A stretch of 64,000 nt of DNA from JAJDAT01 sp964344185 (GTDB lineage: Bacteria > Nitrospinota > Nitrospinia > Nitrospinales > JAJDAT01), in NCBI GenBank assembly GCA_964344185.1, contig CAYFMN010000025.1:5787-69786 (forward strand), written 5' to 3'. The notes under the pieces are model-generated. The model worked only from the letters and a program-made list of their open reading frames with translations, ran no database searches and was not told the origin of the DNA. This document shows, in pieces, positions 1-7,668 of this stretch; position 1 is the stretch's first letter; each line of letters begins with the position of its first letter. Made by a program: the position numbers and the translations under genes.

Positions 1-2
1 AA

Positions 3-878
3 AGTTTAACCGTTTTATATCAGGGGGAAATAATCCAAAAAACTGGAGAAAACTGGGAAAATATTGAAATGGAATTATCAACGGGTCGTCCTTCCCTGGG
101 CGGAGCGCCTCCTAACCTTTCACCTTGGATAATAGATTTCTTACCTCCTCCTAAAGCCAGAAAATCACAAAGGAAAATGCTAACCTCTCCTATGGCAATG
201 GATTCAATGGCAGAAATAGAATCATCCTCCATGATGGCCGCAGCAGCAACAGTAACAGAGACAGGAACTTCTCTGGTATACACTCTCATGGATAAACAAA
301 CAATTTCTTCGGGAGTTTTTGATCATAGATCGACCATCGCTGAACAAAAATTTCCAATCGATTTGGATTATATTAGCATTCCAAAACGATCAGCCTTTGT
401 TTACTTAAATTCCAAAACCGAAAATAAGAGTCCATTTCATTTCTTACAGGGTAGAGGATGGATCTATCTTAACAAAAGTTTTGTAGGAACAGTTTGGATG
501 AACCAAACCGCTCCTGGGCAAGAACTTAAAATTGGTTTAGGAGCGGATGAAAATATAAAAGTCGAAAGAAAGTTAATTCGTAAAGAAGGAGGAGAAGAAG
601 GTTTATTCGATAAAAAAGACCGCTTGCGCTATATTTACGAAATACAACTTGAAAATTTTAAAAAAACCGAAATACTACTAACGTTAAAAGACCAACTACC
701 TCTTTCATATCACGAAAATATCGAAGTCAAAACCAACGATATTTCTCCAACCCCTAAAAAAGTTGATGAAAAAAACATAGTAACTTGGGAAATTAATTTA
801 AAACCTAATGAAAAGAAAATTGTACGGATTGATTACCAGGTAGAATACCCCGCCGGAAAACCGATTAAAGGATTGTAA
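3..878 (+). CDS. DUF4139 domain protein, C-terminal part (5' end outside window)
   Basis: The reading frame is open from the first bases of the window, before any ATG. The upstream residues YQGEIIQKTGENW run straight into the visible ORF, so the gene is cut by the window edge. The stretch reading tGENWeni-meLSTGrP is typical of DUF4139 (mucoidy inhibitor A-like) proteins, and the rest is the beta-rich C-terminal half ending in a conserved-looking VRIDYQVEYPAGK segment. No enzymatic activity is known for the family. The function is not assigned beyond a beta-sandwich protein, probably exported with a coiled-coil N-terminal half that cannot be seen here. Confidence 0.8.
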   Translation, partial: SLTVLYQGEIIQKTGENWENIEMELSTGRPSLGGAPPNLSPWIIDFLPPPKARKSQRKMLTSPMAMDSMAEIESSSMMAAAATVTETGTSLVYTLMDKQTISSGVFDHRSTIAEQKFPIDLDYISIPKRSAFVYLNSKTENKSPFHFLQGRGWIYLNKSFVGTVWMNQTAPGQELKIGLGADENIKVERKLIRKEGGEEGLFDKKDRLRYIYEIQLENFKKTEILLTLKDQLPLSYHENIEVKTNDISPTPKKVDEKNIVTWEINLKPNEKKIVRIDYQVEYPAGKPIKGL

Positions 879-901
879 TCGTATTCCCAAAAACTCATTT
901 T

Positions 902-1891
902 ATGATTAGAGCAAATACAGGCAAAGTAAAACTTAAATTTATAGACTTATTCTGTGGTATTGGCGGCTTTCGAATCGCCGCAAAAAATGTTTTCAAAAAA
1001 CATCAGATAAGTAATCAATGTGTACTTTCCTGCGACATAGACCAACCTGCCCGCAATAGTTACTTTGCAAATTTTGGGGAAAATCCAAAGGGCGACATAA
1101 AACAAATTCCGTCAGAAGATATTCCAGAACATGACCTTCTTTTTGCCGGTTTTCCTTGTCAACCATTTAGCATTATCGGTAGAGGAAACGGCTTTGAAGA
1201 TGCTAGAGGGACTTTATTTTTCGAAATTCTTAGAATACTAGAAGCAAAACGCCCCTACGCATTCATACTGGAAAACGTTAAGCGCTTGGTCGGTCATAAT
1301 GAGGGGAAAACTCTGCAAAGAATCCTGAACTCTTTATTTAAACTCGGATATTGGGTGGACTATAAAGTCTTAAACGCCCTGGATTTTGGATTACCGCAGA
1401 AAAGAGAGAGGGTATTTATCATTGGCCTCATGGAACCTCCAAGCAAAAATATATTCCCAAAGGGCGACAAAAAACCTCTGCCTCTTAGCCAAGTTTTAGA
1501 ACAATCTGTTTCTCCCAAATACTACGTTTCAGAAAACGTTAGAACTAAAAGATTTAAAAAACACAAACCAAAAGTTTATCCTTCAATATGGCATGAAAAT
1601 AAATCGGGAAACATCACTTCATATCCTTATTCATGCGCTTTAAGATCAGGAGCTTCACATAACTATTTATTAGTTGACGGCCAACGTAGATTAACCCCAA
1701 GAGAATTTTTGCGATTACAGGGGTTTCCCGACTGGTTTCAGATAGTCGTTTCTGATAGCCAGATTAAAAAGCAAACCGGCAATACTATTCCCATCCCTGT
1801 GGTAGAGTCCCTTATCGAAAAAATATTGCCTAATATACTTCAGGCTCTCTCTCCGAGCCATATCGAAAACATAATTCAAGTTAACGCCTAA
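902..1891 (+). CDS. dcm: DNA (cytosine-5-)-methyltransferase, Dcm-like
   Basis: The protein transfers methyl from SAM to C5 of cytosine in DNA. All hallmark motifs are visible in order: motif I FIDLFCGIGGF (residues 13-23), the PCQ catalytic loop with nucleophile Cys86 (motif IV), ENV at 124-126 (motif VI), QKRER at 156-160 (motif VIII), a target recognition region at about 195-260, RRLTPREFLRLQGFP (262-276, motif IX) and TGNTIPIPV (292-300, motif X). The length of 329 is normal. A Vsr nuclease gene follows after 21 bp, as in E. coli dcm-vsr. No restriction endonuclease gene is adjacent, so it looks like an orphan methyltransferase. Its target sequence cannot be read from the protein. Confidence 0.95.
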   Translation: MIRANTGKVKLKFIDLFCGIGGFRIAAKNVFKKHQISNQCVLSCDIDQPARNSYFANFGENPKGDIKQIPSEDIPEHDLLFAGFPCQPFSIIGRGNGFEDARGTLFFEILRILEAKRPYAFILENVKRLVGHNEGKTLQRILNSLFKLGYWVDYKVLNALDFGLPQKRERVFIIGLMEPPSKNIFPKGDKKPLPLSQVLEQSVSPKYYVSENVRTKRFKKHKPKVYPSIWHENKSGNITSYPYSCALRSGASHNYLLVDGQRRLTPREFLRLQGFPDWFQIVVSDSQIKKQTGNTIPIPVVESLIEKILPNILQALSPSHIENIIQVNA

Positions 1892-1912
1892 AACCTTAAC
1901 TTTCTCCGCGAC

Positions 1913-2326
1913 ATGGTTGACACTTTTTCTAAAGAAGATCGCTCAAAAATAATGCGAGCCGTCAAATCCAATGGGAACAAATCAACGGAAGTAAAACTCA
2001 TTCATCTTTTTAAGGAAAAAAAACTAATAGGATGGAGAAGAAACTACCCTATCTTTGGCAAACCGGATTTTGTATTTCCTAAAAACAAAGTCGCCATATT
2101 TGCCGACGGTTGTTTCTGGCATGGTCATAACTGTAGAAACCTTTCTCCGCAGTCGAACACAAAATACTGGAAAACAAAAATCGAGAGAAATCGAAAGCGC
2201 GATAAAAGGGTAAATAAAATATTAAGAGAAAAAGGTTGGTCTGTATTTCGAATTTTTGAGTGTAAGATCAAACGTTCTAATTTACCCAGAGGCCTTATAA
2301 AAAAACTGACAGAAACTTCCGATTAA
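1913..2326 (+). CDS. vsr: very short patch repair endonuclease Vsr
   Basis: Vsr nicks next to T:G mismatches left when 5-methylcytosine deaminates. The order of residues matches E. coli Vsr. Asp52 in KPDFVF corresponds to the catalytic metal Asp. The GCFWHGHNC segment supplies Cys67, His70, His72 and Cys74, and Cys117 follows in FECK. Cys67/His72/Cys74/Cys117 match the known structural zinc site (recalled from the E. coli structure). The 137-residue length is typical. It lies 21 bp after the methyltransferase and is presumably co-transcribed. An AT-rich hairpin with a T run follows the stop codon. Confidence 0.95.
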   Translation: MVDTFSKEDRSKIMRAVKSNGNKSTEVKLIHLFKEKKLIGWRRNYPIFGKPDFVFPKNKVAIFADGCFWHGHNCRNLSPQSNTKYWKTKIERNRKRDKRVNKILREKGWSVFRIFECKIKRSNLPRGLIKKLTETSD

Positions 2327-2352
2327 CGAAAATACTTAAAACTTGGAGACTT

Positions 2353-2377
2353 AAAACTTTATCTTAAAGTTTTTTTA
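2353..2377 (+). terminator. probable intrinsic terminator after dcm-vsr
   Basis: A perfect 9-bp stem (AAAACTTTA / TAAAGTTTT) with loop TCT runs into a T tract, 27 bases after the vsr stop. The stem is AT-only and therefore weak, but the geometry fits rho-independent termination on the plus strand. Confidence 0.55.
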
Positions 2378-2426
2378 TTTTTATTCCGCTCAAATAAGTA
2401 TACTGAGAAAGACTCTTCAACGAAAC

Positions 2427-2690
2427 GTGGACAAAAATATGGATCTTATTAATTCAAAACAATTAATGGGAATAACATTAGCCGCAATAGGTCTATTTTT
2501 ATTAAGCCTGTGTAATAAGCTGGAAAATAAACGAAGAGAACAAATGGCTGACCCTCGCTTTATGATTCGCCAAAAAGCCGAAGGTAAAGAAAAATCGCCT
2601 TATGCGGTTACCGGCTGGGGAACAACTTTGACCCTGCTGGGTTCGGGTCTTGCTTTAGGCGGCGTGTTTTTATTTTTTTCCAACATATAG
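2427..2690 (+). CDS. small two-helix membrane protein, function unknown
   Basis: I do not recognise this 87-residue protein. It has two hydrophobic helices (about residues 12-29 and 63-85) joined by a charged loop rich in K, R and E, with QMADPRFMIRQKAEGKEKSPYAVTGWG in two halves around residue 50. The listed start is GTG. An in-frame ATG at 2439 gives MDLINSKQ and is an equally good start, since neither has a clear Shine-Dalgarno sequence. It stands alone between the vsr terminator and the convergent cytochrome cluster. It may be an inner-membrane protein, and nothing nearby suggests a role. Confidence 0.6.
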   Translation: MDKNMDLINSKQLMGITLAAIGLFLLSLCNKLENKRREQMADPRFMIRQKAEGKEKSPYAVTGWGTTLTLLGSGLALGGVFLFFSNI

Positions 2691-2730
2691 AACTGATTTA
2701 TTACCCGCCTCTTATAAAAACTGAGTCCTA

Positions 2731-3249
2731 TTATTTCGCAAAGTTCCGAATATAACGGATGAGTTGCCAAATTTGCCTATCGGTCAAATGATGCTCATGC
2801 GCGGGCATATCGGTGCCGCTCGACCCCTTTTTGATAATCCAGAATAATTGCCCATCTGGAAGCGATTTCATTATTTGAGCGCATGAAAAATTTCTGGGTG
2901 GGGGATCCAACCTCATAGACAACCGACCGTTTCCAATGCCTCTATAACCATGGCATAATCGACAAGCGGTCGGCTTCGCTTTTTCTTGGTAAAGAATTTC
3001 GCCGGCTTTTAGATTAACCTCGTCCTGAGGAACAGGATTGTCTTTTTTCAAATAAGAACTGGGGGCTTGTCGCGTCTTTCGATTTTGTGGACAAATGCCT
3101 AAACCCGCAACGATAAATTTCGCTTTACTTTTCAGATATGAAAGATCGGATTTACTTTTTTCTAGATTCATTGAGCTAGAAAAACCATGGAAGCTAAATA
3201 AAAGTTCTCCAAATACTATCAATATTAACCATATTAATACACGCGTCAT
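2731..3249 (-). CDS. exported mono-heme cytochrome c (paralog 1)
   Basis: This is a periplasmic electron-transfer protein. It has an N-terminal hydrophobic signal or anchor segment (about residues 4-20), one CxxCH heme site (CRLCH, 96-100) and a likely axial Met148 in TDMPAHEH. The C-terminal helix reads WQLIRYIRNF, as in class I cytochromes. Cys53 (motif CPQ) and Cys123 (NFSC) are additional and are conserved in the next two paralogs at nearly fixed spacing. It is the last gene of a same-strand run of four cytochrome genes, 6 bp after the next one. Its redox partner cannot be deduced from this window. Confidence 0.9.
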   Translation of the reverse strand: MTRVLIWLILIVFGELLFSFHGFSSSMNLEKSKSDLSYLKSKAKFIVAGLGICPQNRKTRQAPSSYLKKDNPVPQDEVNLKAGEILYQEKAKPTACRLCHGYRGIGNGRLSMRLDPPPRNFSCAQIMKSLPDGQLFWIIKKGSSGTDMPAHEHHLTDRQIWQLIRYIRNFAK

Positions 3250-3255
3250 TCCCTC

Positions 3256-3723
3256 CTATTTGGTAAAGGTTCGAATAAAAGAAATAATCTTCCAAAGCGC
3301 TTCGTCTCCCAGGCTGCCATAACCAGGCATAAGCTGATTTGGAGAACCATTCTTTATTACCCAAAACATTTGGCCATCTGAAATGGTTTTCATGGTTTCA
3401 GCGCAGGTAAAATTTCTTGGAGCAGGCTCAATATCCACTCCCAATTCTCCTTTTCCATCGCCTTTTGGTCCATGGCAATGAACGCAAGCAAGTGACTCCG
3501 ACATTTCCATATATAAATCGCGACCTTCGGATACATTGCTAGAAGAAGCTTTTACGGGATTGGTCATTTTTAAATATGCTTCAGGGGCTGATTTAGTGCC
3601 TCTAGGTTGCGGACAATCTTGGGCAAAAACGTTCAATGGCGCTATCAAATAAAATGCAATGAACAGGGCAATCCATTTCCCAACGCCAAGGGTTGATTTT
3701 TTTCTATGATTTAGAAGCCTCAT
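3256..3723 (-). CDS. exported mono-heme cytochrome c (paralog 2)
   Basis: The 155-residue protein has a signal peptide (about residues 16-35, ending near VFAQ), the heme site CVHCH (80-84), a probable Met132 ligand in LMPGY and the C-terminal helix LWKIISFIRTF. The extra cysteines Cys37 (CPQ) and Cys107 (NFTC) lie 43 before and 27 after the first heme cysteine, the same spacing as in paralog 1. Its ATG overlaps the TAA of the upstream cytochrome gene (TAATG), which suggests translational coupling and an operon. Confidence 0.9.
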   Translation of the reverse strand: MRLLNHRKKSTLGVGKWIALFIAFYLIAPLNVFAQDCPQPRGTKSAPEAYLKMTNPVKASSSNVSEGRDLYMEMSESLACVHCHGPKGDGKGELGVDIEPAPRNFTCAETMKTISDGQMFWVIKNGSPNQLMPGYGSLGDEALWKIISFIRTFTK

Positions 3724-4355
3724 TAGCGTCTCCTTCTCAACCTCGATTTATCTTTAGATAAACTTCTTATATATGTGATCAGTTGCCACACCTGCTCATC
3801 CGAAAGCGATAAAAAAGCTGGCATTGCAGTTCCTTGGGATCCATGGGTAATTATATAAAACATTTGACCGTCTGATATTTCCTCCATAGTTTCTTTACAC
3901 GTAAAGTTTCTTGGTTTTGGATTAAGATTTGGCATTATACCGAGACCGTTTCCAAAAGAACCATGACAAACTTTACAAGCCGTTGGTTGAGCTTCGTATT
4001 GGAATAAAGCTTTCCCTTTTTCAACTGTACTCCTATCTAATTTTAGCGGATTTTTCATTTTTAAGTATTTATCCGGAGCAGGAGGCGTAGACCTTGCCTG
4101 TGGACAAAACCCGGCTCCTCTTCTGCCTTTTCCATGTAATAATCTATAAGAGCGATCCCGTTTAAATGCCATCAAAGGTTGCGATGGATTACAAATACCT
4201 GTTTGCGAACAATCATTCTTTGTAACTTTTGCAACTTCCGAAGTCGCTTGGATTCCCGCTAAAGAATTCTCTAATAATAAAAAAACAAGAAAATAAAACA
4301 CCGCCAAAAAACAAATAAAAAACTTTTTGGTAATGAATTGAAAAACATTACTCAT
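3723..4355 (-). CDS. exported mono-heme cytochrome c (paralog 3, extended N-terminus)
   Basis: The 210-residue protein is the longest of the four. It has an N-terminal hydrophobic segment (about 11-33), a linker of about 50 residues carrying two more cysteines (Cys49, Cys55), then CPQ (Cys84), the heme site CKVCH (127-131), NFTC (Cys153) and Met178 in TAMPAF. The C-terminus ends in a basic tail (KDKSRLRRRR). The domain is clearly a duplicate of its neighbours. The uncleaved-looking N-terminus may anchor it in the inner membrane. A 107-bp gap separates it from the next gene upstream, so a second promoter there is possible. Confidence 0.9.
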   Translation of the reverse strand: MSNVFQFITKKFFICFLAVFYFLVFLLLENSLAGIQATSEVAKVTKNDCSQTGICNPSQPLMAFKRDRSYRLLHGKGRRGAGFCPQARSTPPAPDKYLKMKNPLKLDRSTVEKGKALFQYEAQPTACKVCHGSFGNGLGIMPNLNPKPRNFTCKETMEEISDGQMFYIITHGSQGTAMPAFLSLSDEQVWQLITYIRSLSKDKSRLRRRR

Positions 4356-4462
4356 TTAATGAAAAACCTCGCATAAAAACTTTATCTAATCATAAAAATA
4401 AAAGTTGAATTTAAAGAGCGGCCAATATCAGAAAAAATTTTAATAGATTTGATACTAATTAT

Positions 4463-4843
4463 TTATTTTCCGTTAAATTGCCTGATAAATAAAATAACTT
4501 GCCAACCTTCTTCCTCTGTAATTACTTTTCCAACACGAACTGGCATACCCGTTCCCGGGCTGCCATTTTTTAAAATCCACATTAATTCCCCATCAGATCG
4601 AATGTCTTGCCACTTTTCATCGGTGAAGTCTCTTGGCGAATGACCAGGAAGTTTAACGCCTTTTCCATTTTTACTATGACAAGTGACACAAAGCCCTTTG
4701 CCAAAATAAATTTTTTTTCCTTTTTCTACAGCCTNNNNNNNNNNAATCTCTTTGGGAACTCTAGGTTGGTAAATATCTGGGTGAAATGCATAAACGTCGT
4801 TTAGTCCAATTGACATAAACAACAAAATCAGAGTCCACTTCAT
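4463..4843 (-). CDS. exported mono-heme cytochrome c (paralog 4, contains assembly gap)
   Basis: This short (about 126 residues) class I cytochrome c has a signal peptide (1-19, ending near VYA), the heme site CVTCH (52-56) and Met100 in TGMPVRV. It is related to paralogs 1-3 through the RDF-x-DGelmWIlKNGSPGTgMP region but has no cysteines besides the heme pair. The positions of CPQ and NFxC are replaced (RDFTDEKW). Ten Ns interrupt codons 34-37. Taken as 10 bases they keep the frame, whereas closing the gap to zero would break it, so a real stretch of length 1 modulo 3 is missing. Confidence 0.85.
   Translation of the reverse strand: MKWTLILLFMSIGLNDVYAFHPDIYQPRVPKEIXXXXAVEKGKKIYFGKGLCVTCHSKNGKGVKLPGHSPRDFTDEKWQDIRSDGELMWILKNGSPGTGMPVRVGKVITEEEGWQVILFIRQFNGK
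4735..4744. other. assembly gap (10 N) inside cytochrome gene
   Basis: Ten consecutive N, a fixed-size scaffolding spacer. Unlike the second gap at 21436, closing it to zero does not restore a frame, so some sequence is truly unknown here. Confidence 0.95.
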
Positions 4844-4871
4844 AATACGCTCGCGCTACGTTTATTTCGCT

Positions 4872-5405
4872 TTAGTTTTTAGGATCTCGAACTAATCTTA
4901 AAAAAGCGTCAGGACCGCTAATTTTATCCTGAAATTCTCGACCGCCTTGGCCTTTATAAGAAACGACGACAGCTTGTTGCCCTTTTTCCTTACTTGTCCA
5001 AGTACTCCAACCAGATCCTTTCGGAAAAATTCGATCAATGAAAAAATAGTCGCCATCCTTATCCCTGTTGCGCTTTCTTCTTTCATAAAGCGTTGCGGCT
5101 TCCTCTGGCGTCGGTAGCCTCCAATCCGAATACCCAAAATATTTTTTATGATTTACCTTTTGCAAAAATTCTTTGGCTCTATACCAATTTAAATGTTTCC
5201 CTTCTAATAACCAGTAATCTTTTTTCATCCACATTAAACCGGTCTTGGAATCCAAAATAGTGCCGTCTCCATAATCTAAAAAACGTAAATCTGACGATTT
5301 AGAAACAGGTTTGCGTTCTTTGGCCGCTAAAACTTCTTGCGGACTGAAATAGCCTAAAACTACAAATAACATTGCGAGTAAAAATAAGACTTTACGCAAA
5401 CTCAT
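4872..5405 (-). CDS. exported DUF1566 (Lcl C-terminal) domain protein
   Basis: The 177-residue protein has a signal peptide (about residues 5-27, ending VLAAK). A DUF1566 domain follows, recognised by YGDGTILDSKTGLMWmKKDyW, the NWyrAkeFlqkvN helix and the signature FGYSDWRLPTpEEA. The family is related to C-type-lectin-like folds and occurs in exported proteins of unknown role. It is the first gene of the same-strand run with the cytochromes (28 bp before paralog 4). It may therefore be an accessory or binding component of that periplasmic set, which is inferred from position only. Confidence 0.8.
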   Translation of the reverse strand: MSLRKVLFLLAMLFVVLGYFSPQEVLAAKERKPVSKSSDLRFLDYGDGTILDSKTGLMWMKKDYWLLEGKHLNWYRAKEFLQKVNHKKYFGYSDWRLPTPEEAATLYERRKRNRDKDGDYFFIDRIFPKGSGWSTWTSKEKGQQAVVVSYKGQGGREFQDKISGPDAFLRLVRDPKN

Positions 5406-5872
5406 GATTCCTCCAGGAAATTATGAAAATTTTATTCTAAAGGTAGATAGATAAATATTAGCGTGAACCTATCCTCGATTCGAAAAAAATGTCGTTTAAA
5501 TTAGTCTTGCAAGATTCTTTAATTAAAGGGAACCTCCAAAAATTCAAATTTGCCAGGAGCCCGATCTTTAAATTTAAGGGCCAGGCGATAGCAAACCGGT
5601 AAAAATGCCAATTATTAAAGGTCCTCTAAAGTAATTATAAAATTGTTAATGCTTAAGCCATCATTTCATGGGTTAGGCCAATAACAAGCCTGATTAACCA
5701 GAAAAGTTTTAATTTCTTTCTTAAATTTTACAGCCACAATCAAATCAAGTAAACGATTAATCATACCCATAAGTTTTTCGGCAAATTTTAATCTTTGCAA
5801 AGTTTGAAGTTTGTCTTTCAACCCCTTTATCAAGTAAAATAAATAAAATCAATAAAGCAAGGAGCCTCCCTT
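5406..5872. other. intergenic region between divergent genes
   Basis: 467 bases without a credible ORF. It holds repeat copy A (5523-5630) and an AT-rich stretch that should carry the promoters of the leftward DUF1566-cytochrome run and the rightward methyltransferase gene. A plain AAGGAG lies at 5860-5865, just ahead of the ATG at 5873. No convincing -35/-10 pair was found. Confidence 0.6.
5523..5630 (+). repeat. palindromic MITE-like element, copy A
   Basis: A 108-bp element beginning TTAAAGGGAACCTCCAA and ending TTAAAGGTCCTCTAAA, imperfect terminal inverted repeats. The core holds TTTGCCAGGAGC near the left and GGCCAGGCGATAGCAAA on the right. The central stem is degraded in this copy because the left arm has GATC where the others have GGCC. 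It is recognisably the same element as those at 29464, 39319 and 57357. Confidence 0.85.
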
Positions 5873-6508
5873 ATGAAAATATCGGCCAAATGGTTGCATT
5901 TTATGGTACTCAGCTTAGCTTTTACGTTCTTACCTTTTTCTTTTGCGGAATCTAAACCACGCGATAAAGTTCGCTGGGATGAAAAATACGCCACAGAACA
6001 ATATATTTTTGGAAAAAAACCTATTCTCTTTTTAGAAGATAATATTCATCTTCTTCCAAAGGGAAGAACGCTGGACATAGCGATGGGCGAAGGCCGTAAC
6101 GGCGTGTTCTTGGCTCGGCATGGTTTTGATGTGGTCGGAGTCGATATTTCCCCAGAAGGATTGAATAAAGCTCGACAATTGGCTTCAGAATATGGCGTAT
6201 CAATAGAAACCAGAGTTGTTGACTTGGAAAGCGCCGACTTAGGCACAAACGAATACGATCTAATTATATGTACATACTATTTGCAAAGAAGTTTGTTCCC
6301 ACAAATTAAGAAGGCTTTAAAAAGCGGAGGAATGGCTCTAATAGAAACGTATAATATAGATTATTTAAATTACTCGCGGTTTAATAAAAAATATCTTTTA
6401 GATACAAACGAACTTCTTGATGTATTTAAAGATTTTCGAGTCATTAAATATCAAGATTTCGATAACGGACAGGAAGCGTACTCAAGCATTATCGCAGTCA
6501 AACCTTAA
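5873..6508 (+). CDS. class I SAM-dependent methyltransferase with predicted signal peptide
   Basis: From WDEKYATEQYIFGKKP onward the protein resembles TehB/thiopurine-methyltransferase-like enzymes. Motif I is LDIAMGEGRNGVFLA (about 67-81), then VVGVDISPEGL, the acidic VVDLESADLG, and DLIICTYYLQRSLFPQIKKALKSGG. The first 25 residues (MKISAKW-hydrophobic-FSFAES) look like a cleavable signal peptide, which is odd because SAM is not expected in the periplasm. The ATG has a good AAGGAG. The substrate is unknown. The start could be wrong, with a cytosolic protein beginning further in, but no internal ATG precedes WDEKY. Confidence 0.8.
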   Translation: MKISAKWLHFMVLSLAFTFLPFSFAESKPRDKVRWDEKYATEQYIFGKKPILFLEDNIHLLPKGRTLDIAMGEGRNGVFLARHGFDVVGVDISPEGLNKARQLASEYGVSIETRVVDLESADLGTNEYDLIICTYYLQRSLFPQIKKALKSGGMALIETYNIDYLNYSRFNKKYLLDTNELLDVFKDFRVIKYQDFDNGQEAYSSIIAVKP

Positions 6509-6612
6509 AGGCCGCACAAAAACGTTGCAAAATTGTTTTAAGAAAAAATAATTTTATCGAATCCAACCTCTCATATTTTTCTCTATTTGCAAATCTAGCA
6601 AACTAATTTCCT

Positions 6613-7581
6613 TTGTCTAAAATAGAAAAAATTTTTTCTTTTTTGTCGAGCGCTTTTCCTCTATGGGTAGTGATTGGAGCTACCCTCGCGTTATGGAAAC
6701 CAGAAACGGCCACATGGTTTCAAGCTGATTGGATTCCTTTTTTCTTGGGAATCATCATGCTCAGTATGGGACTAACTTTAAAATTAGATGATTTCAAACG
6801 AATTGTTAAAACTCCCAAACTAGTAACAATCGGGGTTGCTCTCCAATACACTATTATGCCCTTCACAGGCTGGACTCTTGCTAAATTATTTAATTTGTCT
6901 CCAGATTTTGCTATAGGCTTAATCTTGGTCGCAAGTTGTCCGGGAGGTACCGCTTCAAACGTCGTATGTTTCATCGCTAAAGCTAATGTCGCTTTATCCG
7001 TTTCATTGACGACTGTGTCGACGCTTATCGCCGTATTTGCCACTCCACTATTGACCTCCTTCTTAATAAAAATAATTTCTCAAGATATGCCAGGCGGCGA
7101 GATAGAAGTAAATACACTGGGTTTACTAATTAACACTGTCAAAATTGTAATCCTTCCTGTCGTAATCGGAATACTTTTAAACCGAATGTTTCCAAAAATT
7201 GTTAAGAAAGTTACGCCATTCACTCCTTTTTTAGCGGCGCTTTCAATTGTTTTTATTGTAGATTTTATTTTAGCGGTAAAAAAAGAGGCTATATTACAAA
7301 CTGGCGGAAATTTAATAATAGCGATTATAGTACTTCATTTTTTTGGGTTCGTCATCGGCTATGCAATGCCTATGCTTCTACAATTATCCGAAGAGAATAG
7401 AAGAACAATCTCAATTGAAGTCGGTATGCAAAACTCAGGCTTAGCGACAGAACTTGCCCGAAATAACTTTCCTTCTTTCACTCTAGCCACCGTACCCGGC
7501 GCCATTTCAGCTCTTACGCATTGTATTTTAGGCAGTATCGTAGCTGGAATATGCTTGTTATTTTCGAAAAAGCAGATTTAA
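6613..7581 (+). CDS. bile acid:sodium symporter (BASS) family transporter
   Basis: The polytopic membrane protein (about ten helices over 322 residues) carries the BASS-family hallmarks LSMGLTLKLDDF, CPGGTASNVVcfIAKAN and EVGMQNSGLA. The last two are the crossover and Na+-site motifs of ASBT-type folds. It probably imports an organic anion with Na+. Bacterial members carry substrates such as pantoate or pyruvate-like acids, and the substrate cannot be fixed here. The start is TTG, and no ATG lies before the first helix. It stands alone on the plus strand. Confidence 0.88.
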   Translation: MSKIEKIFSFLSSAFPLWVVIGATLALWKPETATWFQADWIPFFLGIIMLSMGLTLKLDDFKRIVKTPKLVTIGVALQYTIMPFTGWTLAKLFNLSPDFAIGLILVASCPGGTASNVVCFIAKANVALSVSLTTVSTLIAVFATPLLTSFLIKIISQDMPGGEIEVNTLGLLINTVKIVILPVVIGILLNRMFPKIVKKVTPFTPFLAALSIVFIVDFILAVKKEAILQTGGNLIIAIIVLHFFGFVIGYAMPMLLQLSEENRRTISIEVGMQNSGLATELARNNFPSFTLATVPGAISALTHCILGSIVAGICLLFSKKQI

Positions 7582-7668
7582 TATTAGAAAATTTTTGAGA
7601 AATAACAAGAAATAAAGCAATCGTATCTTTAGCGGCTAAGATTACTATAAGCAACGTAACAGAATAAA

